Positions 7,822 to 16,511 of a stretch of DNA of 64,000 bases are shown piece by piece (the first letter of the stretch is position 1; the number at the start of each line of letters is the position of its first letter). The stretch spans positions 62,001 through 126,000 of the forward strand of contig NZ_JAKVIJ010000004.1 of the NCBI RefSeq assembly GCF_022760965.1. The letters are read 5' to 3'. The notes beneath the pieces were generated by a model. The model did not search any database. It was not told the origin of the DNA and was given only the letters and a program-made list of their open reading frames with translations. The stretch is from Simplicispira sedimenti (GTDB lineage Bacteria > Pseudomonadota > Gammaproteobacteria > Burkholderiales > Burkholderiaceae_C). The translations under genes and the position numbers were made by a program.

Positions 7822-8742
7822 TCAGTGCGATCGGTTCACCACCATTTGGGCCAGCGCCGCCAACGCCCGCGTATCGGGCAACGCGGCGGCATCCAGTGCC
7901 GCCATCGCCTGGACCAGCAGCTCGCGGGCATAGGCCTGGGCGCGCTCCAGCCCCAGCAGGGATACGTAGGTGGGCTTGCCCTGCTCGGCGTCCTTGCCCG
8001 CCGTCTTGCCCAGGGTGGCCGAGTCTTGCGTCACGTCGAGGATGTCGTCCACGACCTGAAAGGCCAGACCCAGCGCCGCACCGTAGTCGGCCAGCGCCTG
8101 CAGTGCGGCGGGTGCCGCATTGCCGCAATGCGCGCCCATCAACACACTGGCCTGCAACAGGGCGCCCGTCTTGAGGCGGTGCATGTGGCGCAAGGCGTCT
8201 TCGGTCATGCCGCAGCCCACGTGGGCCAGGTCGATGGCCTGGCCACCGGCCATGCCCTGGGCGCCTGCGGCCCGCGCCAGCAGCCGGCACAGGCGCGCCT
8301 GCACCGGCTCGGGCACGGCCGCGCCCTCGGGCGCCAGCAGCTCAAACGCCAAGGCCTGCAGCGCATCGCCCGCCAGCAAGGCCTGCGCCTGCCCGAACTG
8401 CACATGCACTGTGGGCTTGCCTCGGCGCAGCACGTCGTTGTCCATGCAGGGCATGTCGTCGTGCACGAGCGAGTAGGCATGGATCAGCTCCACCGCGCAG
8501 GCTGCGCGCAGCGCTGCTTCGTCAAACCCGGCGCTGGCGCTGGCCTCACCATCGGTAGCGACCACGGCCTGGCGGGCTGCCAGCACCAACAACGGGCGCA
8601 GCCGCTTGCCGCCGTCGAGCACGGCGTAGCGCATGGCCTCGCCCAGGCCCGCCGGGGCGCCCACACCCACCCCGTCCGACAGGGCCTGCTCCACGCGAAG
8701 CAGGCAGGCCTGGCTCCACGATGCGAAATCAAAAGTGTCCAT
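7822..8742 (-). CDS. ispA: Polyprenyl (farnesyl) diphosphate synthase
   Basis: Elongates DMAPP with IPP to geranyl and farnesyl diphosphate. The 306 residues carry both Asp-rich motifs: HDDMPCMDND near 93-102 and DDILD near 230, plus GGKRLRPLL and KTGALL. The DDxxxxD spacing of the first motif is typical of bacterial FPP synthases. The ATG at 8742 overlaps the xseB stop by one base (ATGA), showing translational coupling. An upstream frame extension to 8823 is rejected because it overlaps xseB. Confidence 0.96.
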   Translation of the reverse strand: MDTFDFASWSQACLLRVEQALSDGVGVGAPAGLGEAMRYAVLDGGKRLRPLLVLAARQAVVATDGEASASAGFDEAALRAACAVELIHAYSLVHDDMPCMDNDVLRRGKPTVHVQFGQAQALLAGDALQALAFELLAPEGAAVPEPVQARLCRLLARAAGAQGMAGGQAIDLAHVGCGMTEDALRHMHRLKTGALLQASVLMGAHCGNAAPAALQALADYGAALGLAFQVVDDILDVTQDSATLGKTAGKDAEQGKPTYVSLLGLERAQAYARELLVQAMAALDAAALPDTRALAALAQMVVNRSH

Positions 8743-8969
8743 CAGTCCTGCGTCCACGGTTGCAGCACGCCGTTGTCCAGCACCTGGATCTGGTTCTGCA
8801 CGGCCTCCAGCTTGCCTCGGCAATAAGCCAGCAGATCCGCGCCACGCTGGTAGCCCGCGAGCAGCTGGTCCAGAGGCATTTGGCCCGACTCGATGCGGCC
8901 GACCAGTTGCTCCAGTTCTTCCAGCGCCTGCTCGTAGCTGGCGGGTTCGGCGGCGGGTTTCTTGGGCAT
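8742..8969 (-). CDS. xseB: Exodeoxyribonuclease VII small subunit
   Basis: Small subunit of ExoVII, which degrades single-stranded DNA with XseA. The 75 residues match the family, with SYEQALEELEQLVGRIESGQ and PLDQLLAGYQRGADLLAYCR. The start at 8969 (MPKKPAAEPASY) fits family length better than the open frame to 9059. It leads the xseB-ispA-dxs operon, a widely conserved order. Confidence 0.96.
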   Translation of the reverse strand: MPKKPAAEPASYEQALEELEQLVGRIESGQMPLDQLLAGYQRGADLLAYCRGKLEAVQNQIQVLDNGVLQPWTQD

Positions 8970-9083
8970 GGGGGCAAGGCAGCGCGCAAGCGCTGAGTGA
9001 AAACGCCGAATTCTACGACCCACGCCCAGCACCTGCCCACAGCCCCCGCAATCGGACAATCACGCAGACGGGGTGCGGGAATC

Positions 9084-9112
9084 CAGACACCTATACCCCT
9101 ACTGCCTATAAT
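9084..9112 (+). promoter_or_regulatory. Sigma-70-like promoter upstream of the Rieske gene
   Basis: CAGACA (9084-9089), 17-base spacer and a perfect TATAAT (9107-9112). The expected transcription start near 9119 is only about 7 bases before the terminator stem at 9126. Confidence 0.6.
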
Positions 9113-9125
9113 CCCTTACTGCTTC

Positions 9126-9154
9126 AACCTGCGCCATGCAGGTTTCTTTTTTTG
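9126..9154 (+). terminator. Terminator immediately after the promoter
   Basis: AACCTGC (9126-9132), five-base loop, GCAGGTT (9138-9144), then TCTTTTTTTG. It lies 38 bases before the Rieske gene and just after the promoter at 9084-9112, so most transcripts from it should be about 35 bases long unless the hairpin is bypassed. Confidence 0.7.
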
Positions 9155-9191
9155 TGTCTGCGCCCCGGCGCTTGATTTGGTCAGGTCACCC

Positions 9192-10325
9192 ATGTCTGAT
9201 TTAAGTCTTCGACTGCAGCAGGCCCACAGCCAGCTACCCGTCTCCAGCTATTTCGATGAACAGCTCTTCCAGCGTGAGCTGCAGGTGCTGTTCCAGCACG
9301 GGCCGCGCTACGTGGGCCACAGCCGCAGCGTTCCCGAAGTGGGGGACTACCACGTATTGCCCCAGGAACTGGGAGGCCGCGCGCTGGTGCGCACTGCACC
9401 CGACAAGGTGGAGCTGGTCTCCAATATCTGCCGCCACCGCCAGGCCATCATGCTGCAAGGGCGCGGCTCCTTGCAGCAACAGCAAAAGGGCAGCGCGGGC
9501 GGCAACATCGTGTGCCCCATCCACCGCTGGACCTACAGCCCCAGCGGCACCTTGCTGGGCGCGCCGCATTTTGCCAACGACCCCTGCCTCAACCTCAGCA
9601 ACTACCCGCTGCGTGAGTGGAACGGCATGCTGTTCGAGGACAACGGCCGCGACATCGACGCCGACCTGGCAGGCCTGGGCCCGCGTGCGGAACTGTCGTT
9701 CGACGGCTACGCACTGGACCGCGTGGAACTGCATGAGTGCAACTACAACTGGAAGACCTTCATCGAGGTCTATCTGGAGGATTACCACGTCGGCCCCTTC
9801 CACCCCGGGCTGGGCAATTTCGTGACCTGCGACGATCTGAAATGGGAATTCCACGAGGAGTTCTCGGTGCAGACCGTGGGCGTGGCCTCCACATTCGGCA
9901 AGCCAGGCTCCGACGTGTACAAGAAGTGGCATGAGGTGCTGCTGCGCTACCGCGAAGGCAAGCTGCCCGAGCGCGGCGCCATCTGGCTGACCTACTTCCC
10001 CCACATCATGGTGGAGTGGTATCCGCATGTGCTCACGGTGTCCACGCTGCAACCGCTGAGCCCCATCAAGACGCTGAACATGGTGGAGTTCTATTACCCC
10101 GAGGAAATCGTCGCCTTCGAGCGCGAGTTCGTCGAGGCCCAGCAGGCCGCCTACATGGAAACCTGCATCGAGGACGACGAGATCGGCGAACGCATGGACG
10201 CAGGCCGCAAGGCCCTGCTGGCGCGCGGCGACAACGAGGTCGGCCCCTACCAGAGCCCCATGGAAGACGGCATGCAGCACTTCCATGAGTGGTACCGCAG
10301 AAAAATGGAGCTGACACCCCCCTGA
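9192..10325 (+). CDS. Rieske [2Fe-2S] aromatic ring-hydroxylating oxygenase, alpha-subunit type
   Basis: Terminal oxygenase of the Rieske non-haem iron family; substrate unknown. The 377 residues hold the Rieske cluster ligands C-R-H and C-P-I-H (NICRHRQAIM and VCPIHRWTY, about residues 82-115) and the mononuclear iron site EDYHVGPFHPG (about 196-206). The CPIHRWTYSPSG segment recalls choline monooxygenase-like members. No beta subunit, ferredoxin or reductase gene is adjacent, so electron donors must come from elsewhere. Start at 9192 (MSDLSLRLQQAHSQL) is chosen because the longer frame reads through the terminator upstream. Start certainty is moderate. Confidence 0.9.
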   Translation: MSDLSLRLQQAHSQLPVSSYFDEQLFQRELQVLFQHGPRYVGHSRSVPEVGDYHVLPQELGGRALVRTAPDKVELVSNICRHRQAIMLQGRGSLQQQQKGSAGGNIVCPIHRWTYSPSGTLLGAPHFANDPCLNLSNYPLREWNGMLFEDNGRDIDADLAGLGPRAELSFDGYALDRVELHECNYNWKTFIEVYLEDYHVGPFHPGLGNFVTCDDLKWEFHEEFSVQTVGVASTFGKPGSDVYKKWHEVLLRYREGKLPERGAIWLTYFPHIMVEWYPHVLTVSTLQPLSPIKTLNMVEFYYPEEIVAFEREFVEAQQAAYMETCIEDDEIGERMDAGRKALLARGDNEVGPYQSPMEDGMQHFHEWYRRKMELTPP

Positions 10326-10508
10326 GGCCCTGCGGGGCGGCCCTTGTGCGGGCGCCCTGATGGAAGGGGTGGCGCTCGGATCAATGAAGCTTGTAGCCAG
10401 CGCGACACGCCGCTGGCGATTTTTCTTTGCTACCATTCAAGTAGCACACAGCGCCCGCCCTACGGGCGCTGCGGGCCAATTCTTTGAAGAATCCACCCGA
10501 CACACCCC

Positions 10509-11414
10509 ATGCATGCCCTCTGGATGGTGCTGGCCGCGCTCCTGTTTGCAAGCATGGGCGTGTGCGTCAAGCTGGGTTCGGCCTACTTCCACCCGGCCGA
10601 GATGATTTTCTGGCGCGGCATCATCGGCATGGTGCTGCTGTGGGTTCTGGCACGCTCGCAAGGTGCCACCCTGGCCACCGCCCACCCCGGCAAGCACGCC
10701 TGGCGCAGCTTGGTGGGCGTGGTCTCGCTGGGCACCTGGTTTTATGCCATCACCCAACTGCCACTGGCCACGGCCGTGACACTCAACTACATGAGCAGCG
10801 TGTGGATCGCTGCCTTTCTGGTGGCAGGCAGTCTGTGGGCCTGGCGCCAGGCCGCCCAGGGTCAGCGCCCGTCCCTGCAACTGCCTTTGGTGCTCACCGT
10901 ACTGGTCGGGTTTGCCGGGGTGGTGTTGATGCTGCGCCCCAGCATCGAGCAAACGCCGCAGCAACTGTGGGGCGGTGCGCTGGGCCTGTTGTCGGGGCTG
11001 ACAGCGGCGATGGCCTACCTGCAGGTCACCCATTTGTCGCGCATGGGCGAGCCAGAGTCGCGCACCGTGTTTTACTTTGCCCTGGGCTCTGCGCTGGCCG
11101 GGGGCGCGGTCTCACTGCTCATCGGGTACTCGCCCTGGCCAGGCTGGCACGGTCTGTGGCTGTTGCCCATTGGCGTGCTGGCCGCGCTGGGGCAGTTGTG
11201 CATGACGCGCGCCTATGGCAACGCCCGCTCCGCCAAGGGCACCCTGGTGGTGGCCAGCCTGCAGTATTCGGGCATCGTGTTCGCGGCGCTCTACAGCGTG
11301 CTGCTGTTTGACGACCACATCCCCACGCTGGGCTGGCTGGGCATGGCCTTGATTGTGGGCAGCGGCATTCTGGCCACGGTGCTGCGCGCCCGCAGTACAC
11401 GCAACCCTGCATGA
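10509..11414 (+). CDS. DMT-family permease (EamA domains)
   Basis: Inner-membrane transporter of the drug/metabolite type, substrate unknown. The 301 residues contain ten predicted hydrophobic segments in two EamA halves. Typical traits are the N-terminal ALWMVLAALLFASMGVCVKL, FWRGIIGMVLLW and the C-terminal half with YSGIVFAALYSVLLFDD. The stop overlaps an open frame leading to the sulfurtransferase gene 62 bases on, so the two may be co-transcribed. A partial copy of the GC-rich repeat unit (see 16167-16511) lies upstream at about 10326-10360. Confidence 0.88.
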   Translation: MHALWMVLAALLFASMGVCVKLGSAYFHPAEMIFWRGIIGMVLLWVLARSQGATLATAHPGKHAWRSLVGVVSLGTWFYAITQLPLATAVTLNYMSSVWIAAFLVAGSLWAWRQAAQGQRPSLQLPLVLTVLVGFAGVVLMLRPSIEQTPQQLWGGALGLLSGLTAAMAYLQVTHLSRMGEPESRTVFYFALGSALAGGAVSLLIGYSPWPGWHGLWLLPIGVLAALGQLCMTRAYGNARSAKGTLVVASLQYSGIVFAALYSVLLFDDHIPTLGWLGMALIVGSGILATVLRARSTRNPA

Positions 11415-11476
11415 GCCTGCCAAAATCCGCCCATGGTTGCGCCCCGCAACACCCTCGTCACACTCCCCAAGCCGTC

Positions 11477-12337
11477 ATGCCTTATTCGCTTTTGATTTCC
11501 GCTCCTGAACTGCAATCGCTGCTGGACAGCGGCACCCCCTGCATGGTGTTCGACTGCAGCTTCGATCTGGCCAACCCCGCCTCAGGCGCGCAACAATTCC
11601 TGCAAGGCCATATCCCTGGCGCCGTGTACGCGCACCTGGACGAACACCTGTCCGCACCGGCCCACGGCGAGCGCGTCTCGGGCGGACGCCACCCGCTGCC
11701 CACCCGCGAAGCCTTTGCTGCCTGGCTGGCCCAACAGGGCTTTGTCGCGGGCATGCAGGCCGTGGTCTATGACCGCAACGGCAGCGCCTTTTGCGGCCGC
11801 CTGTGGTGGATGCTGCAGTGGCTGGGCCACGAGGCCGTGGCCGTGCTCGACGGTGGCATGCAGGCCTGGACGCAGGCCGGTGGCGCCCTCGAACAAGGCC
11901 CACAGGCCACGCGCACCCCTGGGGTCTTTCAGCCCAGTGCAGCGCTGCGCCCGCTGGCCACCACTGCGCAGGTACTGCAAAGCCTGGGCACTGCGGGCCA
12001 GACCATCATCGACGCCCGCGCCCCTGCGCGCTACCGCGGCGAGGTGGAGCCGCTGGACCCGGTGGCCGGGCACATTCCTGGGGCGCTCAACCGCCCATTC
12101 ACCGACAACTTCGGGCCGGATGGGCGCTTCAAGGCCCCGGCGCAGTTGCGCACCGAGTTTCTGGCCTTGCTGGATGGGCGCGACCCTGCCACCGTGGTGC
12201 TCCACTGCGGCAGCGGCGTCACGGCCAACCCCAACGTGCTGGCCATGGAGCTTGCAGGCCTGGGCCGCGCCGCGCTGTACGCCGGGAGCTGGAGCGAGTG
12301 GTGCAGTGACCCGCAACGTCCAGTGGAACGCGGCTGA
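11477..12337 (+). CDS. sseA: 3-mercaptopyruvate sulfurtransferase-type rhodanese
   Basis: Two-domain rhodanese that transfers sulfur from mercaptopyruvate or thiosulfate to thiophilic acceptors. The 286 residues have an inactive N-terminal domain (VFDCSFDLANPASG, GRLWWMLQWLGHEAVAVLDG) and a C-terminal catalytic domain with HCGSGVTANPNVLAM. The loop CGSGVTA is the mercaptopyruvate type; thiosulfate enzymes usually have CRxGxxR/T. The start at 11477 (MPYSLLISAPELQSL) is chosen over the longer open frame because that overlaps the upstream gene. Confidence 0.88.
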   Translation: MPYSLLISAPELQSLLDSGTPCMVFDCSFDLANPASGAQQFLQGHIPGAVYAHLDEHLSAPAHGERVSGGRHPLPTREAFAAWLAQQGFVAGMQAVVYDRNGSAFCGRLWWMLQWLGHEAVAVLDGGMQAWTQAGGALEQGPQATRTPGVFQPSAALRPLATTAQVLQSLGTAGQTIIDARAPARYRGEVEPLDPVAGHIPGALNRPFTDNFGPDGRFKAPAQLRTEFLALLDGRDPATVVLHCGSGVTANPNVLAMELAGLGRAALYAGSWSEWCSDPQRPVERG

Positions 12338-12549
12338 AGGGCTACAAAATACGTAGCAATCGGCAGCAGACGCCGACACGCCTTGTCAGGCAAATTCCTA
12401 CAAGACCCACCGCACTGCCTGACGTGCGGCACAGCCGCTTCCCGACTTAATTTTTGATTGGGCCAAATTCACAATCCATTTCAACGGATCGCGAAACGCT
12501 GCATGAGGCAGACACAGCGCGAATCCCGCGAATGGAAAGGAAGTGCCCC

Positions 12550-12876
12550 ATGTCTAACGATCAACTGCTGGCCGAAATCCGCGAAGCCAACCTCACCTAC
12601 CTGATGCTGGCCCAGACCCTGATCCGCCAGGACAAGGCAGAGGCCGTGTTCCGACTGGGCCTGAACGAAGACGCTGCCGACATTTTGGCATCACTGTCGG
12701 CCGCGCAACTGATGAAACTGGCGTCCAGAAACACGCTTCTTTGCAGCTTCCGCGTGGACGACAACCTGGTCTGGAGCCTGCTGACCAACCACGCTCCCAG
12801 CAAGGTGGGCAACGAAGCCACCAACACGCTGCACGCCAACATCCTGATGGCCAGCCGCGTTTCTGAAGTGCTTTGA
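12550..12876 (+). CDS. flhD: Flagellar transcriptional activator FlhD
   Basis: Subunit of the FlhD4C2 master regulator that switches on flagellar class II genes. The 108 residues start MSNDQLLAEIREANLTYLML, match family length and retain the FRLGLNEDAADILASLS helix region. GGAAAGGA lies before the start. The upstream 12338-12549 stretch should hold the promoter and operators but shows no clear box. flhC follows after 35 bases. No flagellar structural genes lie in the window. Confidence 0.96.
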   Translation: MSNDQLLAEIREANLTYLMLAQTLIRQDKAEAVFRLGLNEDAADILASLSAAQLMKLASRNTLLCSFRVDDNLVWSLLTNHAPSKVGNEATNTLHANILMASRVSEVL

Positions 12877-12911
12877 AGCGCGACACACCGCACACCGCCT
12901 GGAGCCCCGCC

Positions 12912-13502
12912 ATGACGACCGCCACCCTCACCCGCCCCGCCGCCGACAAGAAGACCACCAAGACGGCCGCCCCCGTCAAGAGCGTGCTCAATGAGTCGCG
13001 CCAGATCGAGCGCGCCGCCATGCTGATCCAGATGGGCGCACGCATGCAGGTGCTCGAATCGGAAACCACGCTGTCGTATGAACGGCTGATCCGCCTGTAC
13101 AAGGAGATTGCGGGCAAGTCCCCCTCCAAGGGCCAACTGCCGTTCTCCACCGACTGGTTCCTCACCTGGCAGGAGAACATCCACTCCTCGCTGTTCCTCA
13201 ACATCTACGAGTACCTGGCCAAGGGCATGGACCTGGACCCGGTGGACCAGCTCACCAAGGCCTACCGCCTGTACACCGAACAGATCGCAACCGCCCAGGT
13301 CGAACCCCTGCTGTCCTTCACACGCGCATGGCGACTGGTCAAGTTTGTCGATGCGGGCATGCTTCAGCGCACCAAGTGCGCGCAATGCGGCGGCCTGTTC
13401 GTCACCGAGCTGTACGAAAACCGCCACTACACCTGCGGTCTGTGCAACCCTCCCGCACGCGCTGGCAAGAGCAAGAACGCAGGCGCGCTGATGCTGCATT
13501 GA
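12912..13502 (+). CDS. flhC: Flagellar transcriptional activator FlhC
   Basis: DNA-binding partner of FlhD. The 196 residues include ESRQIERAAMLIQMGARMQVLE near the N-terminus, SKGQLPFSTDWFLTWQENIHSS in the middle and a C-terminal zinc site with ligands in KCAQCGG and YTCGLC, the four Cys expected of FlhC. Start at 12912 (MTTATLTRPAADKK) is taken because the open frame upstream runs into flhD. The N-terminal 25 residues are low-complexity and longer than in E. coli. Confidence 0.96.
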   Translation: MTTATLTRPAADKKTTKTAAPVKSVLNESRQIERAAMLIQMGARMQVLESETTLSYERLIRLYKEIAGKSPSKGQLPFSTDWFLTWQENIHSSLFLNIYEYLAKGMDLDPVDQLTKAYRLYTEQIATAQVEPLLSFTRAWRLVKFVDAGMLQRTKCAQCGGLFVTELYENRHYTCGLCNPPARAGKSKNAGALMLH

Positions 13503-13533
13503 GCATTAAGAACGCCTATACCTCTTATCAGTA

Positions 13534-13562
13534 AAGCGCCAATAGCTACAAATTTTATAGCT
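13534..13562. repeat. Dispersed repeat copy after flhC
   Basis: AAGCGCCAATAGCTACAAA and TTTTATAGCTTA form a degenerate copy of the AGCTATCAAAA element in the short gap between the convergent genes flhC and the FlgO-like gene. Confidence 0.5.
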
Positions 13563-13565
13563 TAC

Positions 13566-14108
13566 TCAACGCCCCCGGAGCAAGCCCCGCAAGTTGTCGT
13601 CCACCGGCAGCGCATAGTCGGTGGCGGCCACCACCTGGTTGCCCTGGGGGCTGACCAGCTTGAGGCTCACATAGACCATGGCGCCTGACACCGCATAGGT
13701 GCCCACGACCACGGCCTGGGCGTCGTGGTTCTGGCTGACCTCGCGCAGTTCGCGTGACAGCAGCAACTCCCCTTGCCCCGGTTGCAGGGCCAGTTGCTCG
13801 CGCAGGCGCACCTCGGCCACCGGCACGCCGCGCTGCACGAAGCGCGAGGCGATCTGCTCCGAGAACATGCGCCCCAGGCGGGACGATTCGCCCAGGTGGT
13901 CCACGCTGACCAGCGTGGCCACGATCACGCTGCGGCGCGGGTCCAGCGGTGCGGTCTGCAACAGGCGGTCTGCAGCTTCGTAATTGGTTTGCAGCACATC
14001 GGACCGCACTGCAGGCCCGCCGCGCTCGCCGTAGTAGTAATAGTGCGCGCAGCCCGGCATGGCGGCAGCCAGGGTCAGCAGGGCGAGCAGGGAGGCGCGG
14101 CGCTTCAT
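13566..14108 (-). CDS. FlgO-domain outer-membrane lipoprotein
   Basis: The 180 residues begin MKRRASLLALLTLAAAMPGCAHYYYYG, a lipoprotein signal with Cys in the lipobox MPGC. The body matches FlgO-type proteins: a block RRSVIVATLVSVDHLGESSRLGRMFSEQIASRF, then REQLALQPGQGELLLSRELREV and VVVGTYAVSGAMVYVSLKLV. FlgO in Vibrio is an outer-membrane protein needed for normal motility. Location next to flhDC (convergent) fits a motility link, but that is inference. Translationally coupled to the upstream lipoprotein gene (ATGA overlap at 14105-14108). Confidence 0.82.
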   Translation of the reverse strand: MKRRASLLALLTLAAAMPGCAHYYYYGERGGPAVRSDVLQTNYEAADRLLQTAPLDPRRSVIVATLVSVDHLGESSRLGRMFSEQIASRFVQRGVPVAEVRLREQLALQPGQGELLLSRELREVSQNHDAQAVVVGTYAVSGAMVYVSLKLVSPQGNQVVAATDYALPVDDNLRGLLRGR

Positions 14109-14824
14109 GGTGTTACCACCCGCCAGGTCTTGACCGGCGCCGGGGGCGCCACAGGGGCGGGCGGCTGGTAGAGCACGGCGTCCTCGCGTTCGATGTAGTA
14201 CATGTCTGCGGTCCCGGTCAGCATGCGGTCTGGCGTCTTGAGCGTGGTGGTGATGAGCACCTCGGTGCGTGTGGGCCCACCGGCTGCGGCGCCCTGGTTG
14301 TGGCGCTGCATCATGTCCAGGGCCAGGCCGGTGCCCACCCCCAGGGCCGTGGCCACACCGGGCAGGAAGGGGCGGTTGTAGTAATGCACTTTCCAGTCGC
14401 GCCACACGCCCACTCCGGCGCTCAGCATCGTCCAGGGCAAGGGGATGATCTGGTTGGTGGGGTCGTTCGCTTCGTGCTGCACCACCTGGGTCTGCACTTC
14501 CAGCTCCACGGCAGTGGGGCCGGTGGCCAGCGTCACGCCCCGGTCGAGCAAGCGCACGCGCAGGAGCTTGAGAAAACCCTGGTTGAAGCTGGAGCCGTCG
14601 GCCACGGTCACGTGGATGGGGTGCTCGCCCTCAGGCCAGCCCGCGATTTTTTCCGACACACGGGCCGCCACATCGTCTGCCAGCACGTCCCAGTGGTGCA
14701 CGGCGCGCGCCTTTTTCTGGCCCGTGGCCGGGTAGTTGTCGGCACGCGGCTTGTCCAGCGTGCTGCAGCCTGCCAGCAGCGCCGTTGCCGCCAGGACGCA
14801 AAGGAGGAGGCTTGGGGATCGCAT
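14105..14824 (-). CDS. Lipoprotein of unknown function, coupled to the FlgO-like gene
   Basis: 239 residues from ATG 14824 with signal MRSPSLLLCVLAATALLAGC and Cys lipidation site. The mature part has a repeated-strand look (VELEVQTQVVQHEAND, RTEVLITTTLKTPDRML) and one glycine-rich hydrophobic stretch (FLPGVATALGVGTGLALDMM) that may touch the membrane. It contains PWTMLSAGVGVWRDWKVHYY. The family is not recognised. It overlaps the FlgO-like gene by four bases, so both are made together; a FlgP- or FlgT-like partner role is possible but unproven. Confidence 0.75.
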   Translation of the reverse strand: MRSPSLLLCVLAATALLAGCSTLDKPRADNYPATGQKKARAVHHWDVLADDVAARVSEKIAGWPEGEHPIHVTVADGSSFNQGFLKLLRVRLLDRGVTLATGPTAVELEVQTQVVQHEANDPTNQIIPLPWTMLSAGVGVWRDWKVHYYNRPFLPGVATALGVGTGLALDMMQRHNQGAAAGGPTRTEVLITTTLKTPDRMLTGTADMYYIEREDAVLYQPPAPVAPPAPVKTWRVVTP

Positions 14825-14966
14825 GCACCAGATGGTATGCGCGGCCCTGCCGTCCAATCCGCGCAACAAAATGGCTTTTCCCGGTCAGAACGGCGGCTTG
14901 CCGGTGGCTGGGTGGATGGACAATGGCTTGCAATTGCCCATCCACCGTGAACTTCCTGGAGAGCGT

Positions 14967-16169
14967 ATGCGCCGCATCCTTCCCCGCCCCCTGCCCCATG
15001 CCTTGTCCCTTTTGGCACTCAGCGCCTTGATCGTTGGTTGCGGTGGCGCCAAGGAGGACACGCCCACCCCTCCACCGCCGGTGCAGCCCGGCCCCCTGGC
15101 CGTGGGCTTTACCAGCCCGGTGGCCGCCAACAACGTGCATGACGTGGCCAGCGCCATTCCCTTGCAGGTCAACGTCACCATCAACGGCAACCCCGCGCCC
15201 AACGGCACGCCCGTGAGTCTGACGACCAACTCCATCAGCGCCAGCCTGGCGCCCACGGTGCCCACCACCCTGGGTGGTGCGGCCACGTCGGTGCTCAACA
15301 GCAACGTCATCGGCCCGGTGGTGGTCAATGCCACGGTGACGAGCACCACCCATTCGGCCAACGAAAGCCTCAAGCTCTACATCCGACCGGTGCGCAAGCC
15401 GCTGGAATTGCTGGTGCCCGCCTATTTCAGCGCCGCCAAGGACTCCCCCTGGACGACCCTGGTGTCGGGCGCCAAGAGCTACCCGGATGTGAAGATCACC
15501 GCCATCATGAACCCCAACGGCGGAGTGCTCACCTCGACCACCACCGCCAACACCGACCTGGCCACGGCCATGGCCAGCCTCAAGACCGCCAATGGCAAGG
15601 TGGTGGCCTATGTGTCCACGCTGTATGGCAACGGTGCGCGTTCGGAAGCCGACATCAAGGCCACCATCGACAAGTACCTGGAGCTGTACCCCACCCTGGA
15701 CGGTTTCTTCATCGACGAAATGGCCTCGGGCAGCAACCGCCTGGCCCATTACCAGGCCATTTACACCTATATCAAGGGCAAGCCCAGAGACCCCGGAGTG
15801 CCCGCGTTGGTCGTGATTGGCAACCCCGGCATTTTCCCGGACCAGGCTTATGCCGACGCGACCGATGCGCTGACCACGTTCGAGGGCACGGCCGCGGCCT
15901 TCCAGGCGCTGGATCCGCAACAGTCGTCCAACACCTGGGTGTACAGCCTGGCCAACACATCGCAGGCCATGCTGGTGCACAGCGCCAGCACCTGCACTGC
16001 CATGCAGGACAGCCTCAAGCACGCCAACAAGGCGCGCACCAACACCGGCCTGGTGTTCACCACCGACGAGACCACCGTCCGCACCGTCACCAAGCTGCCA
16101 GCCTACTGGATCCAACTGCTGGGCACGGTGGACGCCATGAACAAGGGCGGCACGCTGCCCGCGTGCTGA
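14967..16169 (+). CDS. Spherulin-4-family lipoprotein
   Basis: 400 residues with lipoprotein signal MRRILPRPLPHALSLL...LIVGCGG, a Pro-rich linker, a beta-sandwich-like N-terminal region (about 45-135) and a C-terminal TIM-barrel-like part resembling the spherulation-specific family 4 (spherulin 4). Blocks: LLVPAYFSAAKDSPW, ITAIMNPNGG, VVAYVSTLYG, YPTLDGFFIDEM with an acidic pair, VVIGNPG and TFEGT. Some relatives are glycoside hydrolases acting on galactosamine-type exopolysaccharides, so surface polysaccharide turnover is one possibility. The stop codon lies at the edge of a tandem repeat. Confidence 0.75.
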   Translation: MRRILPRPLPHALSLLALSALIVGCGGAKEDTPTPPPPVQPGPLAVGFTSPVAANNVHDVASAIPLQVNVTINGNPAPNGTPVSLTTNSISASLAPTVPTTLGGAATSVLNSNVIGPVVVNATVTSTTHSANESLKLYIRPVRKPLELLVPAYFSAAKDSPWTTLVSGAKSYPDVKITAIMNPNGGVLTSTTTANTDLATAMASLKTANGKVVAYVSTLYGNGARSEADIKATIDKYLELYPTLDGFFIDEMASGSNRLAHYQAIYTYIKGKPRDPGVPALVVIGNPGIFPDQAYADATDALTTFEGTAAAFQALDPQQSSNTWVYSLANTSQAMLVHSASTCTAMQDSLKHANKARTNTGLVFTTDETTVRTVTKLPAYWIQLLGTVDAMNKGGTLPAC

Positions 16170-16511
16170 AATGAAACACCCCCTGCGGCGCTTCGCGCCT
16201 TCCCCCCGCTCTCGCAGCGCTGCGCGCTGCGGGCAGGGGGACGCTCCCAGCGCGGCGGGGCGGCCCTTGCGCGGGAGCCCTGGCCTGGTTCGTGCCCGTT
16301 TCATGCCCTGTGGGTGGCGCGCATGCGCTATGGATAACTGAAATGAAACACCCCCTGCGGCGCTGCGCGCCTTCCCCCCGCTCTCGCATTGCTGCGCAAT
16401 GCAAGCAGGGGGACGCAGCCAGCGCGGCGGGGCGGCCCTTGCGCGGCTGCCCTGGCCTGGGGCGCACCGGTTTCATGGGCTGCGGGTGGCGCGCAACGCT
16501 ATGGATAGCTG
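16167..16511. repeat. Two tandem copies of a GC-rich ~172-bp unit
   Basis: Copy 1 starts at TGAAATGAAACACCCCCTGC (16167) and copy 2 at 16339, a period of 172 bases. Shared blocks include CAGCGCGGCGGGGCGGCCCT and GGTGGCGCGCA. A partial copy lies at 10326-10360. The rest of the gap up to the ppc stop at 16589 shows no gene. Confidence 0.85.
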
